Shown here one piece after another: positions 23,483-34,223 of a DNA stretch of 64,000 bases (the stretch's first letter is position 1; every line of letters begins with the position of its first letter). Origin of the DNA: Utricularia gibba. Taxonomy: Eukaryota > Streptophyta > Magnoliopsida > Lamiales > Lentibulariaceae. The position numbers and the translations under genes were made by a program. The notes beneath the pieces are model-generated. The model ran no database searches. It was not told the DNA's origin and saw only the letters and a list, made by a program, of their open reading frames with translations. The DNA is taken from contig CM007989.1 in the NCBI GenBank assembly GCA_002189035.1, forward strand, positions 1,550,001 through 1,614,000. Direction: 5' to 3'.

Positions 23483-24576
23483 CAAGGACACAAAGCACCC
23501 ACCATATTCCATATGGCATCAGCTTTACACTATGATATGTAAACTGAATCTCGCTCTACTTAAATAAAAGTTACCGTTCTGTCACAATTTTTTTTATTGT
23601 ATTCCAACACCAGCTCAATGATGCCATTGAGGATGCATTTCGATCCACGGAACGAAAGAACAAAATGGTTGGATTGTGAACACGATGTGTCAAAAGTTTT
23701 TCTCTTTTTGTGGAATGTGTGTCATAGTAAAGAAGTTTACCCAATTCTGTTGCAAATGGCATCCTCAAAATTGTTGACAATGGCGGCCTCTGGAGTCTTG
23801 TTGCTGCCTGTTCGATGACCTCTAGCGCAAATTTATTGCTGCTTTCAGATGTATATAAGCTTTGCAATATGCTAGAATTTGCTACACAATTTTTACTCCA
23901 GGAAATGAAATTTACCGCAACCAGACTTTTATAGACGACAACCGGGTTTCTGGTGAAGATCAGGTGTCAGCAACGCGGCCGTACATCGATCCCGTTTGCC
24001 TGTGAAGATAAAGAAGAGACTTAGAATGGGAATACTTCACAACTCAATGTATGATGGACGGAAACTCCAATAGCCACGATCCAGTTTTACCCAAAAATAA
24101 AATAAAAAAATAAAAAAATATTTCTTAATATTCCCAGTTTTTTTGATCACATGGAATATTATAAAAAATTATTCAATATTTTCATCAAAAAATAAATATT
24201 TGCAAATTGCTCACAGAACTTTCTTCTCCTATAATTTCTGCCCAAATCGATTTCGTTCTACTGGAAGATTTACGCGTCTGAGTATCGAAGGATTTTCGCT
24301 GTAAGTTTTCCCGGCCGATCACCCTTCTCGCCGCCAAAGGGCCGATCGGCTTTTTTGGGTTTACGATACTTTCCTTGAACTTCGTTGTCATAACTCGCCA
24401 AGGAAAGAAAGGTAAGGGAATTTTGCCCTAATTTTTGTGGACTTGTACCTGATTGGGGGACCCTTTGTTGCGGTTGATTTTGCTGGCTTTAGCTCGAGTG
24501 ATTTGCGATCATTCCGACGTCAACAGGATTCGTATACCTGCTATCGTCATCGGACCTCGGTTTTAGGACTTTGGGG
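23483..24576. other. Intergenic
   Basis: 3' UTR of MSRB followed by a featureless stretch; AT-rich near 24080-24190. The leader of the next gene begins near 24240. Confidence 0.5.
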
Positions 24577-25551
24577 ATGGATTTGGAGACGGAAAACAGA
24601 ATAGCTGCCATTCTTATGAAAGAAGCGGCAGAGCTGCGGCGTCAGGCGCAGGAGGAAGGTGCTTTGGCTTATCTACGGGAGCCTACTGTAAGGTTTAAGC
24701 CTAATTCTCGTTTCTTGACGGCGACTGTACGTGGTATACAACAAGGTTGGTTTTCGTTGCCAAGATTTGTTTTTTAGGCTCATTTATGTGACTTGTGCGG
24801 GTCGTCTTTACATTGAAGAAATCGTGAATCTTGATCATGGATACCATTTTCATGCTAATCAAGGAGCTCGCTCAAATCCTTCAGGGATGATCTTTTTCTT
24901 TTATACAACCTTTTGTGATTGAGTGATCCACTTCATGTTTGCAGCTAATCGAGTGACTGAAGTGAATGAAATGTGGCGGCTGAGAGAAAAACAGATAGAG
25001 CTGGACAATCGGATCAGGGGATCAAGACACAGAAGCAGAAGTATTAGAGATGGCACAGATAAGGTTCTTGAATCATGTAGGAAAAGGAGTAGGAGCAGCC
25101 ATGAGAATGAGGGATCCAGCATTCCTCGCCCTTCGAATTCACATTCAAATCGAAGTTTCCAGACGTCTGAAGATGAGGGTTTAAGGGACGATGAGGTGGA
25201 GGAATTTCTAAACTCAAGGTATGCTCTTTCTTCTGTTCTCAAACTCCTCCATTCACTTCATTCAAAGCATCATTTTTCATGGACAGAGCCAAACGTGGCC
25301 GTGGCACTATTGGATCCAGAATGGATGAAACTGGGCCTTACCTTCCTCTTCATCAAGATTCTCAAGGATACAGCTCAAGATCCTCTCCTGATGATTGGCC
25401 GAAAAGACCTAGTGTTATCCTTGGCCCCGAACGGCCTGAAGAGCTACCCAAGGATAAGAAGAAAAGTAGGAAAAGATGCAGTAAGAAGCACAAATCAAAG
25501 GAAAGTTCCGGACACAAGAAAAGGGACAAGAAAGAAGGTAAGCGTCACTAG
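24577..25551 (+). CDS. Unidentified basic, Lys/Arg/Ser-rich probable nuclear protein
   Basis: Three exons, 24577-24745, 24945-25218 and 25287-25551, with closing phases; about 235 aa. Segments: an acidic helical N-terminus (ETENRIAAILMKEAAELRRQ), an RS-like stretch (RGSRHRSRSIRDGTDK, RKRSRSSHENEG), a conserved-looking RGRGTIGSRMDETGPYLP box, and a Lys-rich tail (KDKKKSRKRCSKKHKSKE) typical of nuclear localisation. I recognise it only as a plant protein of unknown function; splicing or RNA association would be a guess from the RS and Lys composition. The last exon may be spliced further: AAG|GTAAGC near 25537 is a good donor, and an acceptor at about 25681 would replace the KRH ending. Confidence 0.65.
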
Positions 25552-26436
25552 CTCCTGTGTTGGATCCCAGCTCCTCTGTAAGATGATAATTTGCCTTCTA
25601 AAAAATGTAAGGTGTCAGATTTCGAATTGCAAGCCATGTAACTTGTTTAATTTTAAAAAGAAATCGCTTTTTACGGTTGCAGAAAAAGGGGTGAGGAATT
25701 TCACAGTATGTACCGGATTTCTTTTCCTAGAAATGACCTCATTCATGCTTACAAGTCTACTCGAACGCCATGCACGACTCAAGTTTTAACCATGGCCATT
25801 TACATGGGGAAAAAACTTAACATGTGCATATGCAGTTACATACACTTCATGTTTTATGTACACAAGATTCCGCGGTTATAATTAAATTAAATTATTTAAT
25901 TTGACTGCACTCGTAGAATCTTTTATTGTACCTGTTCTAGAATTAGTAATACAATTTATACATAATCAAAATATAATTATGCCATTAAAAATGTACCGAT
26001 AAATCTCACCCTCCCACTCTGGCTGAAGATGGGACTGGGAGTGGCCTTCTTGTTCTTCTTGAATTTCGGCCATTGATCCATAACATAATACAGTGCTCTG
26101 CACCTGGTAGTTCCAGTTGCGTATGCACTTCTCTGCTTATTATCTCGATTCTCTATGCTGTTTCGACTTGAACGCCATTGATCCATGGTTGAGGTAGTTT
26201 GGCACCGAGTTCATTCACAGTGGATCGACCTCATCTCCTGCCCCTCTTCTGTAACTGTTGATCCCTCCTCAATAGACTTCTTACGTTGTTGTTGCAGCGT
26301 GTACGAACCCAACAACAGATCATGGCATTCTGCTATTTGATCAAGTTTGTGACTTCAGAAGGACAGGCGGCTAGGCATGAAAGATGAAGGAAAATGGAGG
26401 AAGAAAGCAGGACTATTTACCCGAAACCAAGCGGAG
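25552..26436. other. Intergenic
   Basis: No credible gene. A 69-codon minus-strand ORF (25977-26186) lacks recognisable features. The right end is the 3' UTR of the minus-strand gene that follows. Confidence 0.5.
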
Positions 26437-27266
26437 TTAATACACAGGCTGGGCTTGATTCCAAGGACTGAGATCCTCGTCCTCGTCTCGTCTATAACTC
26501 CGCACATGATTGAAGTAAGAAATCATAGAGCATACACCACGGATTATCAATATGGATGAAAACACAACGCTGCCCAAAGTACAAACAACCTGAAACCAAC
26601 GAATAGCAAAGTTACGATGTGGAATATTAAGATTCAGCATCCATTAATGGTCACTCCAAAAGAGTACTGCTGCAAAGGAGATGGGGAAAAACCGTTGCCT
26701 ACCTCAAGAAAAGCTTTGAGAATCCACATAAACGTGAGAATTATGGTTCCGTTGACAGCAAATCCCACCTGCACTCAGAGGAATCTCAAAACGGATTCTA
26801 TCAAGCGCAGAACTTGAAGAAAAGCCGCAGGCACACATACCAATCTGGAGGAGATGTGAACTGGAAGAACGGATTTCACGGCCTTCCGAGCTCTTTTAGA
26901 CAAGTTTCTGTACACATTTTCCATAAACCTAATCAAGAGGTCCAGACTCCGATCCCCTCCTTCATCATCTTCATCATCCTCGTCGTCATCGTCTTCAATA
27001 AAGCTGCGGTAATCGTCGATTACCATACCGGCTCGACGGTTCCGGCCGTGAGCCTCGAACCTCCGATTCCGGCGTACCTTTTTCATATCCAAAATCCGGT
27101 ATGCGTCATTTTTTTCATATAATTGCATCGTCGGGTCGATCGAGAATTTCCCTACCTGGAGATGAGTGAGATAGACGGTGTGGCGACATAGCAGCCGCTG
27201 TATTGAGGAATTCTCGCGGCAATTCAAGGAAGGCTGTATGAATCGACATACGGTTATTGCCGCCAT
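26437..27266 (-). CDS. Small acidic-domain membrane protein, resembles SHORT HYPOCOTYL IN WHITE LIGHT 1
   Basis: Three exons: 27266-26841, 26768-26703, 26589-26437; 214 aa. Order: a Ser/Arg-containing N-terminus (MAAITVCRFIQPSLN) that could target plastids; a central stretch with a run of Asp/Glu (FIEDDDDEDDEDDEGGD, about residue 90); a basic segment; then two hydrophobic segments, VGFAVNGTIILTFMWILKAF and VVCTLGSVVFSSILIIRG. From memory the hydrophobic pair resembles SHW1, a plant-specific regulator of seedling light responses; I hold this identification only moderately. Its start is 197 bp from that of the EVE-domain gene on the other strand, suggesting a shared promoter. Confidence 0.65.
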
Positions 27267-27463
27267 GAAGCTGAGCTCTACTCTATAATGCCCTCTTCCT
27301 CGGTACAAAGCAGAGTTTGGGGAGCTCAATTATTTGTTTCCCAAATCTATAGTGACCTCTCTGCAATTTTGAAAAGTTAAGGGGCGATTACCCAAATTTA
27401 CGTCTTCTTTAAAGTCGTTTAATCTGCCGCAGAGATTACTACTGTACAACAAAGCAGTGAAAA
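27267..27463. promoter_or_regulatory. Compact head-to-head intergenic region
   Basis: Only 197 bp separate the ATG of the minus-strand membrane protein (27266) from the ATG of the EVE-domain gene (27464). No TATA box is obvious in either direction. This space must contain both 5' UTRs and both promoters. Confidence 0.6.
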
Positions 27464-27886
27464 ATGGAGGAGAAAAGGAGTTACTGGCTGCTGAAGACGG
27501 AGCCCGGCGAATGGTCATGGGAGGACCAGGCGGCAAACGGCGGGTTGTCAAAATGGGACGGAGTGAAGAACAAGCAGGCACAGAAGAACATGAAGGGCAT
27601 GAAATTAGGGGATTTATGTTTCTTCTACCATTCCGGCACCAAGTTTCGCAGCGTAATCGGAGTGGTGGAAGTGGTGCGCTGCTGGTATGAGGACGACGGC
27701 GGAGGTGCAGTGGACGTGAGAGCCGTGGGAGAGATGAGGACGGCGGTAGGGCTGGCGGAAATGAAAAGAGAAATACAAGGGGCCGAGTTTTCGCTCTTCA
27801 GGCAACCCAGACTCTCGGTGGTTCCGGTACAAAAAAATGTTTGGGATAAAATCTGTGAGATGGGCGGTGGCTATGGGGACAACTAG
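27464..27886 (+). CDS. EVE-domain protein (thymocyte nuclear protein 1-like)
   Basis: Intronless, 140 aa, essentially one EVE domain (PUA/YTH-like fold, a reader of modified nucleotides in characterised relatives). Hallmarks: YWLLKTEPGEWSWEDQ at the N-terminus, WDGVKNKQAQKNMK, MKLGDLCFFYHSGTK, and IGVVEVVRCWYEDD followed by a C-terminal FSLFRQPRLSVVPV. Length equals the usual stand-alone family size, so it is complete. The ligand is unknown. Confidence 0.93.
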   Translation: MEEKRSYWLLKTEPGEWSWEDQAANGGLSKWDGVKNKQAQKNMKGMKLGDLCFFYHSGTKFRSVIGVVEVVRCWYEDDGGGAVDVRAVGEMRTAVGLAEMKREIQGAEFSLFRQPRLSVVPVQKNVWDKICEMGGGYGDN

Positions 27887-28955
27887 TTTTTGCCGGTCCG
27901 TCGACCTTTTACCCTTGTTAGTTGTATTAGGTTTGCATATTACCCTAATTTCAACTTTTGTTTGAAAATTACCTTATGTTTATCTAGCATTTGCAAAATA
28001 ACTTTTGTTAAGATTTCATTTATAAAATAAATTATAAGAAAATAGAAATACATCAAACTTAATCATTAAATTTCAAATCATAATATTAAATTCAAAATTT
28101 AAAAATTTTATAATCTAAACCCTAAAATCTAAAACTTAAATATGAAATCTTAAACTCTTATATATTAAATCACAAAACTAAATATCAAATTCTAAACTTT
28201 AAACCTTAAATTTTAAAATTTAAATCTGAAATCGAAAAAATTAAATCCCAATCGTGAAATCTTAAACCCTTAAAAAATTGTAAATTTCTAAAACCTAAAT
28301 CAGTAATCTTAAAAACTAATCATAAATTATGAAAACTTAACATATAATATTCCTAAGTTATAAATACTAAATATTAAACTTTAAAATTGAACCCCTAAAT
28401 TATAAATAAAAAATATTATTAATAACACACAGACAAAAAAAATACAAAGGTGGGGTAAAATGCAAAAAATAACTTATTTTTTGGTAACTTACAAATCTTT
28501 CTATAACTAAAGTAAATACCAAATCAAATAAAAAAGTTCAGGTATTTGGCTCATTTCCCCTAGTTTTTTTTATGTGACATTTTTTAAAAACTAGTTTTTT
28601 AACAACTCTAATTAATTATTAAATATTCTATTAATTTTCTATCTTCTGATTTTTAGATGATTCATTTATAATAACCTCACTCATTAATCGTTAACCTAAC
28701 CAATTAATAATAGAGTTTCTGATTTTAATAAAAGGATATATGCATGTTTATATAATATTTTTATAAAAAAATGAGATGTGTCATATATAAAGTTGCTTTT
28801 TTACCCTATAGATCAGAACATTTTAGGAACTACGTGATAAAGCCGTATGATACATACCATTAAAAAAATAAATTCATTAGAGTTCTAAGTAATATAAAAT
28901 TAAATCAATAAGTTATTGAATCAAATATTTTATAATTTGTCTTCATACCAAGACT
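27887..28955. repeat. AT-rich tract with degenerate AAACCCTAAA-like repeats
   Basis: 28050-28400 is built of short A/T-rich units of about 6-9 bases with recurring TAAACCCTAAAATC, TTAAACCC, TAAAACCTAAA and TTTAAACC. This resembles a decayed plant telomere-type (AAACCCT) array or simple-sequence drift. No gene is present. Confidence 0.45.
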
Positions 28956-29027
28956 GGGCATTTGGTCTAGTGGTATGATTCTCGCTTCGGGTGCGAGAGG
29001 TCCCGAGTTCGATTCTCGGAATGCCCC
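28956..29027 (+). tRNA. trnP-CGG: tRNA-Pro (anticodon CGG)
   Basis: 72-nt cloverleaf. Acceptor arm GGGCATT pairs with AATGCCC (29020-29026), then C as discriminator. D-arm TGGTCTAGTGGTA, anticodon arm CTCGC-TTCGGGT-GCGAG with CGG at the centre, T-arm with GTTCGAT (box B). No intron. No CCA is encoded, as expected for a nuclear gene. Confidence 0.96.
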
Positions 29028-29861
29028 CACGCTTTTTTCCAATTTTCTTGTGGTGTCGGGCATCTGCATTATTGTTTCGCATGTCATCATGTGTTTGGAT
29101 TTTTCGCATTGAATACGTGTAATATCTATACATTGTCGCATGCATAATGCTGATATCACTGCTGAGTGCGTGGCATCTACAAAAAATTGACTTCCAATCT
29201 TGCCATAAATACAAAAACTAATGAAAGGAAAGTATATTCTAGAAAACAATTACCCAAAATAAGACACCCTTTTTGGCTCCAGATAAGCATTGACCAAGTC
29301 TCCCCTTTCAACTCTTTAAATCACACAACGTTCCCCACGTGCCCATTGACCCTCATGTCGGCTCTCAGTTCTTACAAGCAAAGTCGCCGGGACACCCGCC
29401 CCCCGGGAGACGCGAGCGAGTGCTTCCTCACTTTTAACCCACGTGCTTCTAAGGACCGGTGAAGAAGAGTACACAATTCAAATTTCTAAACCGACTCAAC
29501 CACTTTCACTCCCGCACTCCACAGCGTCGCGTGTAATGTGTGAAACATGATGAAAGCCGCCGGCCCCCCATCTCCGCCCTTCAGCGCCTTCCTCGACCCG
29601 TGTCCACCAAGCCTACTCACACGTGTGCACCTTCCCCCGCAGCCACGACCCTGCCGATCACTTCCTCACTCAAGCTAATGTGTGCAAGACTCCAATCAGT
29701 CATCCCCGGTACAAGAAAAACAAAAAAGCTCTACGCAATCCCCACGCAACTCCCAACCTCCGCCTCCCATCTCTTATATAGATATGAACCGCCACACTCT
29801 GTTGTGCACTCCAGAAACGCAAACATCTTCTTCTATCGCGACAAATTTCGATTCGGTTTAC
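29028..29861 (+). promoter_or_regulatory. Promoter and leader of the C2H2 zinc-finger gene
   Basis: Three G-box/ABRE-type CACGTG or ACGTG elements at about 29336, 29441 and 29619, and a TATA element (CTTATATAGATAT) near 29772, about 90 bp before the ATG. These are the elements expected for an ABA/stress-responsive ZAT gene. A second in-frame ATG at 29682 and one at 29784 lie upstream of or beside the TATA and are not used as the start. Confidence 0.6.
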
Positions 29862-30461
29862 ATGGCTCTCGAGACTGTGAATTCATCTACGGCGCCGGCG
29901 TGCGGCGTCGACGAGGTGGATACCTGGACCAAGTCAAAGCGATCCAAGCGTCAGAGGCGTGCTTACGGTACTACGCCGGAGGAGGAATATCTTGCATTCT
30001 GTCTTATGATGCTCGCTCGCGGCGGCGGCGTCGGTGGTCAGTCTCCTCCTGCTGGAGGTAAGGATGTCAAGAAATCGGATGGTGAATCGTTTCCGCGGAT
30101 CGGCAACTGTTACAGGTGCACCGTGTGCGATAAGGCTTTCTCCTCCTACCAAGCCCTAGGCGGTCACAAAGCCAGCCACCGCGTCAAAATTCAGCCGACC
30201 TACGACGCCGCGCCGGGTTTATCCGCTAGCAATTTCAGCGTTTCCGCGGCGGATAAACTCCACCAGTGTTCAATTTGCCAAAAGTGTTTCCCCACAGGGC
30301 AGGCTCTCGGCGGGCACAAACGGAAACACTACGACGGCGTGCTCGGCGGCGCTGCAGCGAAAAGCCGCTCCACTTCCTCAGCCACTCGCAACTTTGACCT
30401 GAATCTCCCGGCGCGGGCGGAGCCGCAGGATGAAGAAGTCGAAAGCGCTCCAGTAGCGTGA
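29862..30461 (+). CDS. C2H2 zinc-finger repressor, C1-2i class (ZAT10/STZ-like)
   Basis: Intronless, 199 aa. Start chosen at MALETVNS, which matches the family and lies downstream of the TATA box; the frame is open further upstream. Order: basic nuclear signal [11 protein letters not shown]-box [14 protein letters not shown], first finger [20 protein letters not shown] (about residue 85), second finger [20 protein letters not shown] (about 130), and C-terminal EAR repression motif DLNLP. Both fingers carry the plant QALGGH helix. Relatives repress transcription during drought, cold, salt and oxidative stress; the G-box/ABRE promoter fits this role. Confidence 0.94.
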   Translation: MALETVNSSTAPACGVDEVDTWTKSKRSKRQRRAYGTTPEEEYLAFCLMMLARGGGVGGQSPPAGGKDVKKSDGESFPRIGNCYRCTVCDKAFSSYQALGGHKASHRVKIQPTYDAAPGLSASNFSVSAADKLHQCSICQKCFPTGQALGGHKRKHYDGVLGGAAAKSRSTSSATRNFDLNLPARAEPQDEEVESAPVA

Positions 30462-31480
30462 TTCGCACAACCCGTGTTGCCTATTTAGGGATCCAGCCAG
30501 TGAATTCTTTCATTCCTTGCCTAGTGGTAATGTAATGTAAATATGTAATCAATGTAGACAACAAGAAAGGGGAATTTCTGTGTGATTGCAATTGGAAGAA
30601 ATCCCGTCCCGTTCTAACAAAAGGTACAACTCGGGGACTTCAGGATTACGCTTTGCGGGGTTGTACCTTGGGACCTGCGAAGCAATGGATAACGTTGAGG
30701 ACACGGCTGGGGGGATGCGTGTCGCATCCATCCCATCTTCATACTTCCCTGCCAAGTAATTGGCATCACTCTCTTATCCATTATTCTCTACCAAACCATT
30801 ATTCCAAAAATAAAACAAAACAACAAACCTGAACATTTTCCAAAAATTACCGCTCCAAAGACATTTTTTTATTAATTTTCTTCCCAAAACATATTTGAAT
30901 ATATTTTCATTTTCAGATACACTTATAATTAGTTTGTTATCTCTTGGTCGAATATAATAACGATATGATAGGTACAATATGAATCATCACTGTTTGTAAG
31001 ATATTCATCAAAAATCGTGTTATTTAAATTTTATATAATATTTAATTATATCTAATCATTTTATTTTTAAAAATAAATTAATATTGACTCATTAAGAAAT
31101 TTTCATTTTTATAAATTAGGCTAAAACTCCTTAACCTGATTGAGTAAAATAATTTTACCTTTGAAAAAATAGAGATAGTGTTATTCATATGGCACAACTT
31201 ATTTTTACTTATACTTTGAAAAAATAAAAAAATATAGATGACTCATTACTTTTGAAAAATCCATTTATACTTTGGAAATTATATCCAAAAAATGGTTTTC
31301 ATTTTTATTTGATGAGATGATAAATACGACGAAAAGTTAGGGAAAAAAAAAAGATCACATGGCTGTAGAAGCGACGAATTTTCCTGGACATGTGTTTCAG
31401 TACGCCGCCGTCTCTGTTTAATACTCCGGGAAACTCTCAGCTATAAATGCTCCTCCATCACATCTCCAAGTAGCTAAAAC
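30462..31480. other. Intergenic; 3' UTR then AT-rich promoter of the next gene
   Basis: No ORF of note. CTATAAATG near 31441 is a TATA box 40 bp before the next ATG. Confidence 0.5.
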
Positions 31481-31857
31481 ATGGCTTCTACCAAGGCGCT
31501 TGCTTGTTTCTTCTTAGTGGCTGCAGTGCTCCTCATTTCCGATTGCGTCTCTGCTGGTGCATCATCATCATGTTACTATAGCTTTGTTCAGTTGAGTTAC
31601 ACTGTTTGCTTATTGATCTTGACCTTCGTTGTCTTCATTTGTCAGCCGAAGAGGAATTGGGATCCAACTATGAGCCTGACCAGTTGGGAGGAGGGGCGTT
31701 TTGCGCTCAGCTGCGTGGATGTATCGCTCGTTGGGGATGCGTAGAGTGTTGCATCAGAAACCCAGAGCGTGAGAGATGCAATAGATGCTGCCGACCGCCT
31801 TCAGATTACCAGAATGGGAATACTGGAACTCATGCTGAAATCCAACCCAACAACTGA
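31481..31857 (+). CDS. Secreted 8-cysteine peptide, GRP/nodulin-like C-terminal domain (member 1)
   Basis: Two exons, 31481-31556 and 31646-31857, phase-1 intron; 95 aa. Exon 1 encodes a signal peptide (MASTKALACFFLVAAVLLIS...VSA). Exon 2 encodes a short acidic linker and eight cysteines spaced C-x5-C-x5-C-x2-C-C-x8-C-x2-C-C, ending in a polar tail (EIQPNN). The final CxxCC...CxxCC block resembles the Cys-rich tail of small plant cell-wall proteins such as AtGRP3, a WAK1 partner, but the glycine-rich middle is absent. Family assignment is inference. A paralogue with the same exon structure lies at 34.2 kb. Expected location: apoplast. Confidence 0.7.
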
Positions 31858-32320
31858 TGCAGTCAAGAACCACCCCTGCTGTTCTTGCTGCTGCTCTTCT
31901 GTCCCTCGCTTATTGATAAATAAGTGGCAATCTCTGTGTTGCCTTATATGTTATGTCAGCTGCTCTGCTTTTCTTCACCATCCTTGCCTCTGTGGGATGT
32001 AGAAGAAGAAAATACTTGAGTTATGAATAAAGGAATGAACCATTTGTGCACCAATAACTGCTGCTGCTGTCATGGAAATTCATGGGGATACAGGCAAAAC
32101 TTGTAATACATGAAGTAAACCAAGCCAGCCTAAACTCCACCCTAAGGTTCAGGGTCCATTTCAGAATCCATTGTTGGTGGGTCGACTGTCGAGGGGAGTT
32201 GCTTTTCACGCTGAGAAGTCAACTCGATGTACATGCACTACTGCAAGAAGAGTCTATCTGCAACCATGAACAGCACTGCACCCCCCAGTTGAAGCAGCAG
32301 CAGCAGCTTTAAAATACTGA

Positions 32321-33453
32321 CTACTTGTCTTGTGAAAACCAACCAAGCTGCACACAAAGGAGTGAAACAAATTATGAATGAATTCTCATTGCACAGGAAG
32401 TTTATTTTGGTAGCATCTAATACCTTACCTTCCAAGCATACATGCCGAAGAATGCTACTGTGTCTGCAGACCAAACAGCTGCAAATGATTTCCAAAAGAA
32501 TGGAATTGTGACATTCAGTAATGGGATGAGCAGGAAAAGGTAATTCAGAGCTTCCTTCTCATTCTTTGAACAGTCCCGAGCTCGAAGAGATGGAATAGCT
32601 GAAACAAACCGACACCTTTTCATCAGACATACGCAAGAGGTAACCAAGAATAAAGGGACAATAGAATCCGTCAACAGTGCAGCAACATCCAAGCACATTC
32701 TTGACATCCTAGTTTTAATATTGGTTCAAAATCCCACGTTCAAAGGAAAAAAAAAATTTGTCAGGCAAGAACAAATCATCTGATTTCCGGGTAAATAGGA
32801 GCAGCAAATGGTGAGGAGTAGTTACTGAACATCCAAATGGACCACATGCCCATCAATCTCCAAATGTCTGGTTCATTCGAGGGAAATATGAGATTAAAAG
32901 AGAGAGCTCCTCCCAACAACAAAGAAGCGTATCCCTGAACTTCAAACACGGTGTACAAAGCAGTTCCCGGTTGAGCAGGATTTTTTGTTGCGGTCGAAGC
33001 TCTCGGCGCAAAAGTTGCAGCAGTCTTCTGGACCACCTGTTTCAAAAGAACGATTCGCGAAAACAACAATCCAATCATTCATTCACATGCACGAAGACGA
33101 ACAGAGAAACTCGAACTGCACAAAAGGAAAAACCTTTTTGAGATCCTTTTCAACTGAAGGTGACCCAACTGGAAACTTGAGATTTTCCTTTTCTTGAAGA
33201 GAATCTTCAGGCCCTTGTTCTACACTCGTTTCCAGCTCATTGGAACTCGCTCGGACTCTGATTGCAGCGCCTCTGCGGATGAATATGAAGGGAACCCTTG
33301 GATTTGGGTGCTGCAGAGAAGCGCCGAGGGTAACGCGCTCATGATTCTTCAACAGCACTGCGAATGGGGATTGTGTGGATTTTTCCAGAGTACCTCCTCC
33401 CCAATTTCCTACAACTGAAACGGATAACCGCTGGACCGAGGCCGGTGCCACAT
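32321..33453 (-). CDS. Plastid thylakoid membrane protein, DUF1118/RIQ-like
   Basis: Four exons: about 33453-33134, 33036-32826, 32598-32429, 32347-32321; about 242 aa. N-terminus is a likely transit peptide; then APGTALYTVFEVQGY-like sequence in exon 2 (PGTALYTVFEVQGYAS), LSFNLIFPSNEPDIWRLMG, TIPSLRARDCSKNEKEALN and FLLIPLLNVTIPFFWKSFA, finishing LGWFSQDK. The arrangement recalls plant DUF1118 proteins (RIQ1/RIQ2, grana proteins affecting light harvesting and non-photochemical quenching); identified by memory of motifs. The start is odd: the open frame begins with GTG at 33451 just inside the out-of-frame ATG at 33453. One missing G there would give M-V-A-P-A-S. Confidence 0.7.
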
Positions 33454-33739
33454 CTGCCCATTCGGGTCGGGTTCGGGTAGCCCAACGGGCTGCTCAAACA
33501 TGAGTTACGAATTGAATCAAATTTATTAAAAAATGTTTTTTTAATACCTTTCAGGTAATTTATAATTAAAATTCTTTTTAATGGATTTTTGAAAAACAAA
33601 ACACAAGGACTCGAATTAAAATGCACGCAATTAAACAAATATATACGATAACTTTAAAATAAGAATAAAATTAAAAGTTATTCAAAAATTATAAAATTAA
33701 AAAGCATATATTATCTAGATAAGATGCATCCTAAAGTAA

Positions 33740-33821
33740 GTCTAATCCTTGGAAAACTTTAACAATATAACCATAAAAAGGTCTAATCCTTGGAGAACTT
33801 TAACGATATAACCATAAAAAA
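33740..33821. repeat. 41-bp tandem direct repeat, two units
   Basis: Unit begins GTCTAATCCTTGG and ends ACCATAAAAA; copies at 33740-33780 and 33781-33821 differ at about two positions. It lies in the AT-rich spacer 33454-34223, which otherwise holds only a CTT-rich tract (34155-34190) and the TATA (CATAAATAG, about 34191) of the next gene. Confidence 0.9.
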
Positions 33822-34223
33822 GAATTTAAAATATGTATATTCTTTAACAACATAAAAAAATAAAATAAAATTTCAGCGTTAACTGAAAGATTAAATTATT
33901 AAACTAGTTTAAAAAATGAATCCAATTTGAATTAGAAAAAATGGTTCAACTAAATCTCACTGTTAAACATTTATTCTAAAAATAGAAATTATTAGTGGGT
34001 TGCTTTTCAAAGAGAAGAATTGAAATTGGTGTCAATTATTGTCTTCTTTTTGCCCAAAAGATGCTTTGGCAGAAATGAGGGTATGAATCCATGGATTTCT
34101 TGACAGTTCAGGATCAGGTCTCCGGGATGTGTTTGCTCCTCCGTTCTACCTCTGAATCCCTTCTTCTTCTTCTTCTTCGTCTTCTTCTTCCATAAATAGA
34201 GAAGCACGGCGCCATACAGAAGC

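Noticed and set aside
25977-26186. Minus ORF of 69 codons, considered as a retroelement fragment
   Set aside because: No reverse transcriptase, integrase or gag motif seen.
28905-29249. Minus-strand ORF of 114 codons across the tRNA-Pro gene
   Set aside because: It is the antisense shadow of a well-formed tRNA; no family features.
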